Shown here one piece after another: positions 26,882 to 36,039 of a stretch of 64,000 nucleotides of DNA. How positions within the stretch are numbered: position 1 is the stretch's first letter; every line of letters starts with the position of its first letter. The stretch spans positions 23,972-87,971 of the forward strand of contig JAGASK010000050.1 of NCBI GenBank assembly GCA_017621815.1, read 5' to 3'. Source of the DNA: Lachnospiraceae bacterium (lineage in GTDB: Bacteria > Bacillota > Clostridia > Lachnospirales > Lachnospiraceae). A program made the position numbers and the translations under genes. The notes under the pieces were generated by a model that made no database searches, was not told where the DNA came from, and saw only the letters and a list, made by a program, of their open reading frames with translations.

Positions 26882-27943
26882 ATGAATATTTACCCTGAGA
26901 ATTTTGATAAAAGCGATTGGAGGTACTCCCGTTCTTATCAGAGAAGTCTGGATTTATTAAAAGGCTCTATTGACCTTCATGTACATGCAGGCCCACATCT
27001 TGTCAGCAGTCCCAGAAGCGTGAATCCGGTACAGGCAGCCATTGAGGCAAGAGATGCCGGAATGAGAGCCATAGCGTATATGTGTGTGTTTAACTGGTCG
27101 GTGGGAACTTCATGGATTGTAAATGAAGCGGTGCCGGATTTCACTACATATGGCGGTATTATTTTAAATACCGTATTGGGTGGAATGAATCCGAGGGCGG
27201 TTAAAACAGCCGTATATTATGGCAATGGGGCCAGGTATGTTTCCTTTGGAGCTCATTCCACCAAATATCAGGCAGGGGTGGAAGGACGGTACGTCGACGG
27301 TCAGTGGAAGAAATTAACGGAACTGTATCCCGAATTTGTGGAGGAAGAATATAATCGCTGCATTGAAATTCCGCTTGATAAGCCTACAAAGGAATTTGAT
27401 CAGATTATGAGAGTAATAGCTGATAATCCGCAGATTTATCTGGTAAGCGGGCATATTTCCAACAAAGAAGCCTTAAGGCTTTGTGATTATGCAGAAGAAT
27501 ACGGAATTAAAAAGGTGCTGATTTCCAATGCAGTTACCGAGCATCTTTCCGAAAAGGAGATTGAATATGTGATTAAAAAGGGCGGAAAGTTGGAAAAATG
27601 TCTGGCTGAACATACCCACACCGGCTCCATTCCCAAGACACATTATTATGTAGAGCCGGAATATAGGGCATATGATGAGGGGCAGTCAGGTGCTCCGGCA
27701 GGCGGCGTGTATGCATCTGCTAATCAAATGAGGAAATTTGGTGTGGAAAACTTCATTATCGGAACAGATTTCGGTGTATATACACTGCCTCATCCGGTGG
27801 AAGGATTCCGTGAATGGATTGCCTGCCTTATGGACTGCGGTTTCAGCGATGAAGAAATCCGCATGGTAAGTACCGTAAATCCCGCAAAAATGCTGGATAT
27901 TGATATTACAAAGCCCATGCCATGGGAGAAAGAGGAGGAGTAA
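26882..27943 (+). CDS. DUF6282 family metal-dependent hydrolase
   Basis: 353 aa from the ATG at 26882 (AGAGGA about ten bases upstream). IDLHVHAGPHL (His33, His35, His39) is the N-terminal metal-binding motif of amidohydrolase/PHP-like TIM barrels; VSGHISN, AEHTHTG and IIGTDFGVY supply further likely ligands. DUF6282 members have no firmly assigned reaction; hydrolysis of an amide or cyclic amide is the family-level guess. It is the first gene of a unit with a Dpp-type transporter, 2 bp ahead of its binding protein, which suggests it acts on the imported compound or its product. Confidence 0.65.
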   Translation: MNIYPENFDKSDWRYSRSYQRSLDLLKGSIDLHVHAGPHLVSSPRSVNPVQAAIEARDAGMRAIAYMCVFNWSVGTSWIVNEAVPDFTTYGGIILNTVLGGMNPRAVKTAVYYGNGARYVSFGAHSTKYQAGVEGRYVDGQWKKLTELYPEFVEEEYNRCIEIPLDKPTKEFDQIMRVIADNPQIYLVSGHISNKEALRLCDYAEEYGIKKVLISNAVTEHLSEKEIEYVIKKGGKLEKCLAEHTHTGSIPKTHYYVEPEYRAYDEGQSGAPAGGVYASANQMRKFGVENFIIGTDFGVYTLPHPVEGFREWIACLMDCGFSDEEIRMVSTVNPAKMLDIDITKPMPWEKEEE

Positions 27944-27945
27944 AA

Positions 27946-29598
27946 ATGAAAAAAAGATTATTGAAAATGCTGGCAGCCTTAATGTCTGTGACAATGCTGC
28001 TTGCCGGATGCGGAAATTCCGCAGGCACAGGCTCAGGCAGTAACGCAGGGACAGCGGAAAGCCAGGAAGAAAGTGGAGGAGAAAATGTGCAGGCAGAAGA
28101 AACAAAACGGCTGGTAATGGCTGTTGATCCGGATTATGAAACTTTTGATCCGGGACGCGCTTATGAGGTGTATGCCGATTTGGTTCTGCATTCCTGTTAT
28201 GATACTCTTTTACAGTTTGAAGGAGGAGATGTGCAGAATCTTGTTCCCTGTGCTGCTGAAAGCTATGAGGTTTCTGAGGATAAGCTGACCTATATCTTTC
28301 AGATTAAGCCGGGACAGAAGTTTTCAAGCGGAAATGAAGTAACGGCGGAGGACTTCAAATGGTCCATTGAGAGAGGCATTCATCTGGAAGGAAATCCTTC
28401 TTTTTTGGCTGATTCCATTAATTCTATTGAAACTGATGGAGACTATACGCTGATTTTTCATATGAAACAGGCAGATGCTTCTTTTCTGACAAAGCTGACC
28501 TACTGTATGTTTGCGGCTATTGACAGGAAGGTTGCAGAAGAAAACGGCGCATCAGCAGGTGAAGATGCGGCTTCGGCAGATACGGCAAAGACCTGGTTTG
28601 ATTACAATTCAGCAGGTTCCGGTCCTTACAAAATTTCATCCTATACGCCAGGCAGCGATGTGGTAATGGTACGTAATGAATATTATAGCGGAACAGCGCC
28701 TTATTTTGATGAGATTACTATTAAGACTGTAACTGATACTTCCTCACAGGTAATGACGGTGCAGGGCGGCGATATTGATATTGCCGTAAACGTGGATGTT
28801 GACCAGGCTGCGTCTTTGGAAAATGCGGAAGGAATTACCGTTCATCATGCACAGACAGCGACTTTTTCCTATTTGCTGCTTAACTGCTCGGAGGAGTATG
28901 GACCGATTTCTAATGAAAAAGTGCATCAGGCTATTCGTTATGCTCTGGATTATGAAGGAATTCTCAGTCTGTCGGCAGAAGGAACTACGGTTCCGGTAGG
29001 ACCTTTCCCGGAAGGCTTTCCCGGCTCACTGGCATCAGCTAATCCGGCAGAACTCCGTGACCTTGATAAAGCAAAGGAATTGCTGGCAGAAGCCGGATAT
29101 GCGGACGGTTTTAGTGTAGAGTTATATATTCCTACCATCAATGTACTTGGAGTGGATTTTGTTACGGTAGGAGAAAAGGTACAGAGTGATTTAAAAGAAA
29201 TCGGAATTGATGTACAGATTGTGGCACAGGATTCTGCCGTGGCACAGGAAGGTTACAGAACAGGAACACAGAGTATGGGGCTTCGTATGTGGGGACCCGA
29301 TTATCCTGATAACGGTTCCCAGCTGGCATTTTTGCCCGGCAATGTAGTGGGACTTCGTGCAAACTGGGCGGAGGAAGCCAATCCTGAACTGGCAGAGCTT
29401 GGAAGAGCGGCAGAGACCACTGTGGATTTGGAACAGAGAAATAAAATCTTTAATGAGATTGCGGAGAAAATGAATGAAGAGTCTCCTTTTGTAATGTTGA
29501 TGCAGCATGCTACCCAATATATTACCAGAAGCAATATTACGGGCGCTGATTACAGCAATCGTTACCTTTTTGACCTGCGTAACATAGCAGCCGAGTAA
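27946..29598 (+). CDS. Peptide/solute ABC transporter substrate-binding lipoprotein (family 5)
   Basis: 550 aa from the ATG at 27946, two bases after the DUF6282 stop, with AGGAGGAG upstream. The lipobox is LLAGCG. The mature part is a family-5 (DppA/OppA) binding protein: it starts LVMAVDPDYETFDPGRAYE and carries EDFKWSIERGI and RYALDYEGILS. It binds a peptide or other mid-size solute outside the membrane and delivers it to DppBCDF at 29673-33671. A hairpin (29623-29653) separates it from dppB. Confidence 0.88.
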   Translation: MKKRLLKMLAALMSVTMLLAGCGNSAGTGSGSNAGTAESQEESGGENVQAEETKRLVMAVDPDYETFDPGRAYEVYADLVLHSCYDTLLQFEGGDVQNLVPCAAESYEVSEDKLTYIFQIKPGQKFSSGNEVTAEDFKWSIERGIHLEGNPSFLADSINSIETDGDYTLIFHMKQADASFLTKLTYCMFAAIDRKVAEENGASAGEDAASADTAKTWFDYNSAGSGPYKISSYTPGSDVVMVRNEYYSGTAPYFDEITIKTVTDTSSQVMTVQGGDIDIAVNVDVDQAASLENAEGITVHHAQTATFSYLLLNCSEEYGPISNEKVHQAIRYALDYEGILSLSAEGTTVPVGPFPEGFPGSLASANPAELRDLDKAKELLAEAGYADGFSVELYIPTINVLGVDFVTVGEKVQSDLKEIGIDVQIVAQDSAVAQEGYRTGTQSMGLRMWGPDYPDNGSQLAFLPGNVVGLRANWAEEANPELAELGRAAETTVDLEQRNKIFNEIAEKMNEESPFVMLMQHATQYITRSNITGADYSNRYLFDLRNIAAE

Positions 29599-29622
29599 AA
29601 GCAGGCAGATAAGATGAAATGG

Positions 29623-29653
29623 GAAAGGTGAATCTTTTCAAGGTTCACCTTTC
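29623..29653 (+). terminator. Intercistronic stem-loop between binding protein and dppB
   Basis: A 13-bp stem (29623-29635 with 29641-29653, one G-U pair) with loop TTTCA, then TGCTT without a strong T-run. Probably limits read-through or protects the upstream mRNA. Confidence 0.65.
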
Positions 29654-29672
29654 TGCTTAAGGAGGAAACAGT

Positions 29673-30692
29673 ATGAATGTTTTGCGGTATTTGGGAAGAA
29701 GACTTGTTTTTACAGTTTTTCTTCTGATTGGCGTTACCATGATGGTATATATCATTTCGTATATGGTTCCATCCGACCCGGTAGTGGCCAACCTCAGCGC
29801 ACGAAATCTGAATAATGAAGAGATGGTACAGGCTTATCGGGAAAAGTGGGGATTGGATCAACCGGTATATAAACAGTATTTTACTTATCTGAACAATCTG
29901 CTCCATGGGGATATGGGGACTTCCCTGAGAACGGAAAGGGCGGTTATGGAGGATTTGAAGCTTTATTTTCCGGCAACTTTAGAATTATCAATTTTTGGAA
30001 TTTTGTTTGCGGTTTTCTTTGGAATGCTGTTTGGAATTATATCCGCGATTAAAAGAAATAAATGGGTAGATCAGATTTTGCGGGGAGTATCCGTTCTGGG
30101 AGTATCGGTACCGGTCTTCTGGATGGCACTGCTTCTGCTGTTTGTTTTTTATCTGAAACTGGGAATTTTTCCGGGACCGGGCAGATTGTCTGCCAGTTTG
30201 ACGCCGCCTGTTCATAAGACCGGTCTGTACACTGTAGATGCGCTGTTAATGGGAGATATAAAAGTATTTGCCGATGCGTTTAAGCATCTTTGTCTTCCGG
30301 GGATCTGTATGGGACTTTTTACTATGGGGCTGATTTCCCGTACCAGCCGTTCCAGTCTCCTGGAAGTGCTTTCCCTTGACTATATCCGTACAGCCCGGGC
30401 AAAAGGATTAAGAGAAAGAGATGTTATTATAAAGCATGCATTGGGAAATTCACTTATTTCCGTGCTTACGGTAATTGGTCTGGGATTTGGAAACCTGCTT
30501 GGCGGTATGGTTTTGGTGGAATCGGTATTTGCCTGGCCGGGAATCGGGCAGTATGCATATAAGGCTGCCCAGAATCTTGATTTTCCGGCAATCGTGGGGG
30601 TTTCGCTTTTAATAGCCTTAAATTATGTGGTAATCAATATTGTGGTAGATTTGCTGTATTGTGTTCTGGACCCCAGAGTGAGGTATATGTAG
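29673..30692 (+). CDS. dppB: Peptide ABC transporter permease DppB
   Basis: 339 aa with six predicted membrane segments. It has the usual DppB start NVLRYLGRRLVFTVFLLIGV, the external VPSDPV and WGLDQPVYKQYF motifs, and the EAA loop TARAKGLRERDVIIKHALGNS. AAGGAGG precedes the ATG. Its stop abuts the dppC ATG. It forms the membrane channel with DppC. Confidence 0.92.
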   Translation: MNVLRYLGRRLVFTVFLLIGVTMMVYIISYMVPSDPVVANLSARNLNNEEMVQAYREKWGLDQPVYKQYFTYLNNLLHGDMGTSLRTERAVMEDLKLYFPATLELSIFGILFAVFFGMLFGIISAIKRNKWVDQILRGVSVLGVSVPVFWMALLLLFVFYLKLGIFPGPGRLSASLTPPVHKTGLYTVDALLMGDIKVFADAFKHLCLPGICMGLFTMGLISRTSRSSLLEVLSLDYIRTARAKGLRERDVIIKHALGNSLISVLTVIGLGFGNLLGGMVLVESVFAWPGIGQYAYKAAQNLDFPAIVGVSLLIALNYVVINIVVDLLYCVLDPRVRYM

Positions 30693-31556
30693 ATGAAAAA
30701 TAAAAAAAGCTTTTTAAAAAACAATACAGTTTTTCAGGCACTGCGTACCAATACGCTTCTGACAATAGGGGTTGTTATATGTGCCATTTGGCTGTTTGTT
30801 ATTATATTTGCGGACTATCTTGCACCCTATGATCCGCTTTTACAGGATTTGTCTTTGCGCCTGCAGCCTCCCTGCAGGGAGCATTTGTTCGGAACAGATT
30901 CACTAGGAAGGGACATTTTAAGCAGGGTTCTTGCAGGAAGCCGGATTTCCATTGGTGCGGGACTTCAATGTGTAATTATTTCAGCTGTTGCCGGAATGCT
31001 GATAGGAGGTATTTCAGGTTATATAGGAGGCATTTTTGATGATGTGGTCATGCGTATCGGAGAATTATTTTCTTCTTTTCCTACCATTATTCTGGCTATG
31101 GTAATTGCCTCTGCAATGGGACCAAGTTTATTTAATACACTGCTTACTATGTGCATTGTCTGGTGGCCCAATTATGCCCGGGTAATGAGGGCAATGGTAA
31201 TTCAGGTAAAATCAAATGAATATGTGGAAGCCAGCCGTTGTCTGGGGGCATCCAGGATGCGGATTTTTATCAGAGAGATCTTGCCTAACAGTATCAGTTC
31301 CGTCATCGTATTAACTACGGTGGATTTCGGTAATGCTATCTTACTTTTTGCTTCACTGAGTTATCTGGGACTGGGTTCTCCTCCGCCTGCTCCTGAATGG
31401 GGAGCCATGGTCAGTAACGGCGCAGAACAATTTTATTACTGGTGGGTGGCTACCTTTCCGGGACTTGCTATTTTGAGTGTTTCTTTAGGAGCTAATTTTA
31501 TTGGCGACGGCATACGGGATTATCTGGATCCCAAGCTGAGAAAAACCATCAGCTGA
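30693..31556 (+). CDS. dppC: Peptide ABC transporter permease DppC
   Basis: 287 aa starting on the base after the dppB stop. The N-terminal span is followed by YDPLLQDLSLRLQPP and HLFGTDSLGRDILSR, a hallmark of DppC/OppC. The EAA loop is EASRCLGASRMRIFIREILP and the conserved LGLGSPPPAPEWGAM follows. It partners with DppB. Confidence 0.93.
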   Translation: MKNKKSFLKNNTVFQALRTNTLLTIGVVICAIWLFVIIFADYLAPYDPLLQDLSLRLQPPCREHLFGTDSLGRDILSRVLAGSRISIGAGLQCVIISAVAGMLIGGISGYIGGIFDDVVMRIGELFSSFPTIILAMVIASAMGPSLFNTLLTMCIVWWPNYARVMRAMVIQVKSNEYVEASRCLGASRMRIFIREILPNSISSVIVLTTVDFGNAILLFASLSYLGLGSPPPAPEWGAMVSNGAEQFYYWWVATFPGLAILSVSLGANFIGDGIRDYLDPKLRKTIS

Positions 31557-31593
31557 AAACAGAAAGATGAGTGAAATAGGAAAGGAAAAGCCG

Positions 31594-32667
31594 ATGAAAA
31601 AAAATGAGAAAACAGCAGAACTTCAGGAAACGGCTGATGACCGGAACGGTTCCCTGCTTAGAATTGAGAATCTGGAAGTTGAATTTCATACTGTGGAAGG
31701 CATTCATAAGGCGGTACGGAAGGTTTCTTACGAAGTGAAGATGGGAGAGACTTTGGGTGTTGTAGGAGAAAGCGGCAGCGGAAAAAGTGTTACGGCGCTT
31801 TCTGTTATGCAGTTGATTCAGAGCCCTCCGGGGAAAATAATGGGAGGGAAAATTCTTTTTGAAGAGAAGGATTTGCTTTCTTTGTCCAAGGAGGAAATGA
31901 ATCATATCAGAGGTAATGAAATCGCCATGATTTTTCAGGAGCCTATGACTTCTTTAAATCCGATACATACCTGTGGAAAGCAGATTATGGAGCCGCTTAT
32001 ACTGCATAAAGGCTATAGTAAATCAGAGGCTTATGAAAAAGCGCTGCAGATGATGGGACAGGTGGGAATTCCCATTCCCCGGCAGAGAATGAAAGAATAT
32101 CCCCATCAGCTTTCAGGTGGAATGCGCCAGAGAGTTATGATTGCTATGGCGCTGGTATGCAAGCCCAAGCTGCTGATTGCAGATGAACCCACGACGGCTT
32201 TGGATGTAACCATTCAGGCCCAGATTCTGGAACTGATGAAGATACTTCGGAAAGAAATGAATTCATCCATTATCATGATTACCCACGATTTGGGAGTGGT
32301 TGCGGAAATGTGCGACAGAGTGGTGGTTATGTATGACGGACAGATTGTAGAAGTGTGTAAGGTCAGTGATTTATTCAGGCATCCGTATCATCCCTACAGC
32401 GAAGGCCTGATTTGTTCCATTCCTTCTATTGGCGGTACGAGAAGAAAACTATATGCCATCAAGGGAACGGTTCCCAGTCCCTATGAAGAAAAGACAGGCT
32501 GCAGCTTTGCACCCCGCTGTCAATATGCGAAGGATATTTGCCGCAGACAGTGCCCTGAAATGACGGACTTGGGTAATGGGAGGTTGGTGAGATGCTGGAA
32601 TTACAGGGAAACAGGAAATTTGATGGAAACAGCAAAGGAATCGCCGGAAGGGAGGGGAAAAGCATGA
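31594..32667 (+). CDS. dppD: Peptide ABC transporter ATP-binding protein DppD
   Basis: 357 aa from the ATG at 31594, preferred because AGGAAAGG lies eight bases upstream; an ATG at 31567 gives a 366-aa form with a weaker site. Walker A GESGSGKS, signature LSGGMRQR and Walker [13 protein letters not shown] are intact. The C-terminal oligopeptide-transporter extension has the Cys motif [15 protein letters not shown], as in Fe-S-binding DppD. The stop overlaps the dppF start by four bases (ATGA). Confidence 0.92.
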   Translation: MKKNEKTAELQETADDRNGSLLRIENLEVEFHTVEGIHKAVRKVSYEVKMGETLGVVGESGSGKSVTALSVMQLIQSPPGKIMGGKILFEEKDLLSLSKEEMNHIRGNEIAMIFQEPMTSLNPIHTCGKQIMEPLILHKGYSKSEAYEKALQMMGQVGIPIPRQRMKEYPHQLSGGMRQRVMIAMALVCKPKLLIADEPTTALDVTIQAQILELMKILRKEMNSSIIMITHDLGVVAEMCDRVVVMYDGQIVEVCKVSDLFRHPYHPYSEGLICSIPSIGGTRRKLYAIKGTVPSPYEEKTGCSFAPRCQYAKDICRRQCPEMTDLGNGRLVRCWNYRETGNLMETAKESPEGRGKA

Positions 32668-33671
32668 AGACCATGGAAGAAAAAAATGCGGAAGGCAATG
32701 TGATAAAGGATGAGGATTTTATTCAGGTAAAAAGCTTAAAACAGTATTTCCCTGTATCAGGAAATTCTTTGCTTAACAGGCAGTATGTGAAAGCAGTAGA
32801 TGATGTCAGTTTCAGTATCCGTAAGGGTGAAACTCTGGGATTGGTAGGTGAATCGGGATGTGGAAAAAGCACTCTTGGAAGAACGCTGCTGCAGCTGTAT
32901 GTTCCGACAGGTGGAGAAGTTATTTTTGACGGACAAAAGCTGGGGGATTTACGCAAAAAGGAAATGAAAAGCTTTCGTAAGAGAATGCAGCTTATTTTTC
33001 AAGACCCAAGCGCCTGCCTGAATCCAAGAAAAACGGTTCGTGAAATTTTGATGGAGCCGTACAGAATACACAGAGTTGGGACAGAAAAGGAAAGGGAACA
33101 AAAGGTTCTTTTTCTGATGGACAGAGTGGGACTGGAATCCTATTATCTTTCCAGATATCCTCATGAGATGAGCGGCGGCCAGAAACAGAGGGTGGGAATT
33201 GCCCGTGCGCTGGCATTAAAGCCCGAGCTGATTGTCTGTGATGAGGCAGTTTCGGCTCTGGATGTATCTATACAGGCACAGGTAATCAATCTGCTTGAGC
33301 AGCTGCAGGAGGAATTTTCCCTGACCTATCTTTTTATTTCCCATAATCTCAGTATTGTCCACCATATCAGTGACAGGGTGGCTGTGATGTATCTGGGAAA
33401 AATGGTAGAACTTGGTTCTGATACCGCTATTTATGAAAATCCTTGTCATCCCTATTCACAGGCTCTGATATCGGCAATACCGAATGCGGACTGTGAAAAG
33501 GACAAAAGCAGAATTCTGCTTACGGGCGATGTACCCTCTCCGGTAAATCCGCCTTCAGGCTGTCGTTTTCATACCAGATGCCGGCACTGCAGGGAAATCT
33601 GCAGACAGGAGGAACCGGGACTGCGGGAAATAGAACCGGATCATTATGTGGCGTGTCATCTTTTTGGGTGA
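32664..33671 (+). CDS. dppF: Peptide ABC transporter ATP-binding protein DppF
   Basis: 335 aa from the ATG at 32664 (GGGAGGGG upstream), overlapping dppD by four bases. Walker A GESGCGKST, signature MSGGQKQR and Walker B LIVCDEAVSALD are visible; the third of these has DEAVSALD, typical of DppF/OppF. A Cys-rich extension (CRFHTRCRHCREIC) follows. It completes the DppBCDF transporter. Confidence 0.92.
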   Translation: MKTMEEKNAEGNVIKDEDFIQVKSLKQYFPVSGNSLLNRQYVKAVDDVSFSIRKGETLGLVGESGCGKSTLGRTLLQLYVPTGGEVIFDGQKLGDLRKKEMKSFRKRMQLIFQDPSACLNPRKTVREILMEPYRIHRVGTEKEREQKVLFLMDRVGLESYYLSRYPHEMSGGQKQRVGIARALALKPELIVCDEAVSALDVSIQAQVINLLEQLQEEFSLTYLFISHNLSIVHHISDRVAVMYLGKMVELGSDTAIYENPCHPYSQALISAIPNADCEKDKSRILLTGDVPSPVNPPSGCRFHTRCRHCREICRQEEPGLREIEPDHYVACHLFG

Positions 33672-33791
33672 TTAATATATTGGATTTTGGAACAGATGAA
33701 ATTGATTTCCGCAGGCAACGAGCCAGATGATCATGCCTGTATGAGCATTTGGCAGCTGATGCAGGGACATTAAAAGGAAAGAAGGGTTTTT

Positions 33792-34883
33792 ATGAATTAC
33801 GAACAAAGAATAAGTAATGCACAGAAAAGGATGAAGGAACAGGGAATCGATTATCTGATTCTGACACCTTCAACAGATTTGCTTTATCTGACAGGCTACA
33901 GAGGGATGCTGTCGGAAAGGCTGACTTGTCTGATTTTAACACAGGATGAGCCGTATTTTGTGCTTCCGCAATTTGAAATGGATACTTTGTATACAAAACT
34001 GAGCCTGAAGGTTACCTGCATTCCCTGGGAGGAAACGGAAAGTCCTTATGAAAAAATTGAAAGAGTCCTGCTGGATGGGAAGAAGACAGCGGCTATCGGG
34101 GCTTATGCTCCGGGAATGGTGATGTACAGGTTCCAGAAGAAATTTTCCGGGTGGGAATGGACTCTGGCAAATGATATTCTGGACGATATGAGAATGATAA
34201 AGAGCGTGGAGGAGGAAAGCTGTATTAAGGAGAGCCATAAAAGATGTGAAAAAGCGCTGTACAGGTTATATGAGCATGGCCTGCAGGGAATGACGGAAGT
34301 GGAAGCCATGAATTTGTTGGAAACTTACTGTAAGCAGGAGGGCTTAAACATATTAAACGGCTTCAATATGGTGGCAACAGGGCCTGACGGTGCGCTTCAG
34401 CATTATGATTCACAGGCTGTGGAAATAAAGAGGGGGGATCCTGTTATTATTGATTTCGGCTATGAATATGCGGGGTATATATCGGATATTACGCGGACTC
34501 CCATAGTCGGATATGCATCGGAAGAAGTAAAGGAAGTGTACAGCATAGTAAGAGAGGCAAATGAAGCGGCTGCAAGGGCAGTAAAAATCGGTGAGACCTG
34601 TGAAAATATTGACAGGGCTGCCAGAGAGGTAATTGAAGGGTCAGGCTACGGACCATATTTCACCCACAGGCTGGGGCATGGTATCGGCTTGGACATGCAT
34701 GAGGAGCCTTATATGGTGGAAGGGAATAAAAGAATCCTTCAGGATGGCTATACTTTCTCGGATGAGCCGGGTATTTATCTGCCCGGCAAATTCGGAATCC
34801 GCATAGAGGATATTTTGATAGCCAGACCGGACGGTGCCCATAAATTAAACGATTTGCCCCATGAGATGGTAATTGTTGATTAA
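33792..34883 (+). CDS. M24 family Xaa-Pro dipeptidase/aminopeptidase
   Basis: 363 aa: a creatinase-like N-terminal domain (1-125) and a pita-bread metallopeptidase domain. All five dinuclear metal ligands are visible: Asp in IDFGYEY, Asp in SDITRTP, His in RLGHGIG, Glu in SDEPGIY and Glu in RIEDILI. Such enzymes cleave Xaa-Pro peptides. Placed 120 bp after dppF, it probably processes imported proline peptides, though a creatinase-type or related amidohydrolase activity is possible. A GntR-type palindrome lies inside the coding region at 33986. Confidence 0.85.
   Translation: MNYEQRISNAQKRMKEQGIDYLILTPSTDLLYLTGYRGMLSERLTCLILTQDEPYFVLPQFEMDTLYTKLSLKVTCIPWEETESPYEKIERVLLDGKKTAAIGAYAPGMVMYRFQKKFSGWEWTLANDILDDMRMIKSVEEESCIKESHKRCEKALYRLYEHGLQGMTEVEAMNLLETYCKQEGLNILNGFNMVATGPDGALQHYDSQAVEIKRGDPVIIDFGYEYAGYISDITRTPIVGYASEEVKEVYSIVREANEAAARAVKIGETCENIDRAAREVIEGSGYGPYFTHRLGHGIGLDMHEEPYMVEGNKRILQDGYTFSDEPGIYLPGKFGIRIEDILIARPDGAHKLNDLPHEMVIVD
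33986..33997. promoter_or_regulatory. Intragenic GntR-type palindrome
   Basis: TTTGTATACAAA, a perfect 12-bp palindrome with the same TTGTATACAA core as the operators at 25112 and 26801, inside the M24 peptidase gene (codons for TLYTK). It may be an intragenic operator or chance. Confidence 0.3.
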
Positions 34884-34907
34884 TTATAAATTTATCTTTT
34901 ACATATT

Positions 34908-34931
34908 AGTTATAAGTTTTTTTATATAACT
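34908..34931 (+). promoter_or_regulatory. Candidate LysR operator upstream of the second amino acid transporter
   Basis: AGTTATA-N10-TATAACT, inverted, centred about 30 bp ahead of the -35 hexamer at 34949, the usual place for a LysR activator. The same arrangement occurs in the lysR/TPP-enzyme divergent region at 39658. Confidence 0.5.
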
Positions 34932-34948
34932 CCTGTAAATTTTTTCTA

Positions 34949-34978
34949 TTGGACTTCATACTCCTTTTGTGGTAGGAT
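34949..34978 (+). promoter_or_regulatory. Promoter of the second amino acid transporter
   Basis: TTGGAC (34949-34954), 18 bases, TAGGAT (34973-34978). A weak -10 fits an activator-dependent promoter. The expected start is near 34985. Confidence 0.4.
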
Positions 34979-35009
34979 TTCACTATCATAAATAAGAGAT
35001 GAAGCGAAG

Positions 35010-35042
35010 AGGCTTATGAACAGACAGTTCATAGGTCTTTTT
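35010..35042 (+). terminator. Leader hairpin terminator of the second amino acid transporter
   Basis: A 12-bp stem (35010-35021 with 35027-35038, two G-U pairs), loop AGACA, then TTTTT. It closes 24 bases before the binding-protein ATG. Its apex (GAAC-AGACA-GTTC) resembles the hairpin at 26749 (GAAAC-AGAAA-GTTTC). Confidence 0.65.
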
Positions 35043-35065
35043 GACTTTAAGAGAGGAGAACAATT

Positions 35066-35917
35066 ATGAAAAGAAAAATCGCATTAGCATTAGCAGCAAT
35101 TATGGCAATTGGCATGGTGGGCTGCGGCAGCAGTTCGGCTGCAGGAACAGAAGAAAAACAGACAGAGGAAACGAAAACTTCCGAAACAGCAGAAGCAGAT
35201 ACTGCATCTTCAGAAGCTGCTGAAGGAACCGAAGGCGGAGAAAAAACTTATATTATTTCCTGCGACCAGGCATTTGCTCCTTTTGCCATCCAGCAGGATG
35301 ACGGAAGTTATACAGGTATTGATGTGGAGCTTTTGGATGCCATTGCAAAAGCAGGCGGCTTTGAATATGAATTACAGCCTATGGATTTCAGTGGCATTAT
35401 ACCTGCCCTTGTTTCCGGAACCATTGACGGCGGTATGGCATGCATGAACATTACAGAGGAAAGAAAAGAAAGTGTTGACTTTTCAGACCCTTATTATGAA
35501 TCAGGTGTCGCTTTAGTCTGCCGGGCAGATGATGATACCATTAATGCCAAAGAAGATTTAAGCGGTAAAATAGCAGCCTGCAAAGAAGGCTCCATCGGAC
35601 AAATCTGGTGTGAGGACAATGCGGAAACCTATGGCTATTCTGTAACAGTATATCCTGATTCCGCTTCTATGATGATGGCAGTTACCAACGGACAGGCAGA
35701 CTTTTTGTTTGAAGACTATCCTACAGTAAGCTATCAGATTAAGATTGGCGAGCAGGGAGATTTACGTGTGGCCATTGATGCAGTGGATGAAGTCGGCGAA
35801 GTGGGATTTGCTGTAAAGAAGGGCACTAATGGTGAACTGCTTGAAAAGTTTAATGCAGGCCTTGCAGCCATCAAGGCAGACGGTACTTATGATGAAATTA
35901 TTGCTAACTATGAATAA
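35066..35917 (+). CDS. Amino acid ABC transporter substrate-binding lipoprotein
   Basis: 283 aa. The signal peptide ends at lipobox MVGCGS (Cys20); an acidic, Ser/Thr-rich linker (21-55) precedes the family-3 binding domain starting YIISCDQAFAPFAIQQDDGS. The signature MNITEERKESVDFSDPYYESG is conserved. It serves the permease at 36040 and ATPase at 36706. The pocket is not assignable to one amino acid by eye. It has its own promoter and leader hairpin, and the LysR-type site upstream suggests co-regulation with the ureide cluster. Confidence 0.9.
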   Translation: MKRKIALALAAIMAIGMVGCGSSSAAGTEEKQTEETKTSETAEADTASSEAAEGTEGGEKTYIISCDQAFAPFAIQQDDGSYTGIDVELLDAIAKAGGFEYELQPMDFSGIIPALVSGTIDGGMACMNITEERKESVDFSDPYYESGVALVCRADDDTINAKEDLSGKIAACKEGSIGQIWCEDNAETYGYSVTVYPDSASMMMAVTNGQADFLFEDYPTVSYQIKIGEQGDLRVAIDAVDEVGEVGFAVKKGTNGELLEKFNAGLAAIKADGTYDEIIANYE

Positions 35918-36039
35918 AGGACGGGCTGTGTTTCAAAGAACTTAAGCTGGGAACTGCCGCGCTGGCTGAAACCTTCGGTCAGTGCGTCAGTCCGTTTATA
36001 CAACTAAGGAATAGATAACGTAACAAAGGAGAGAAGTAT

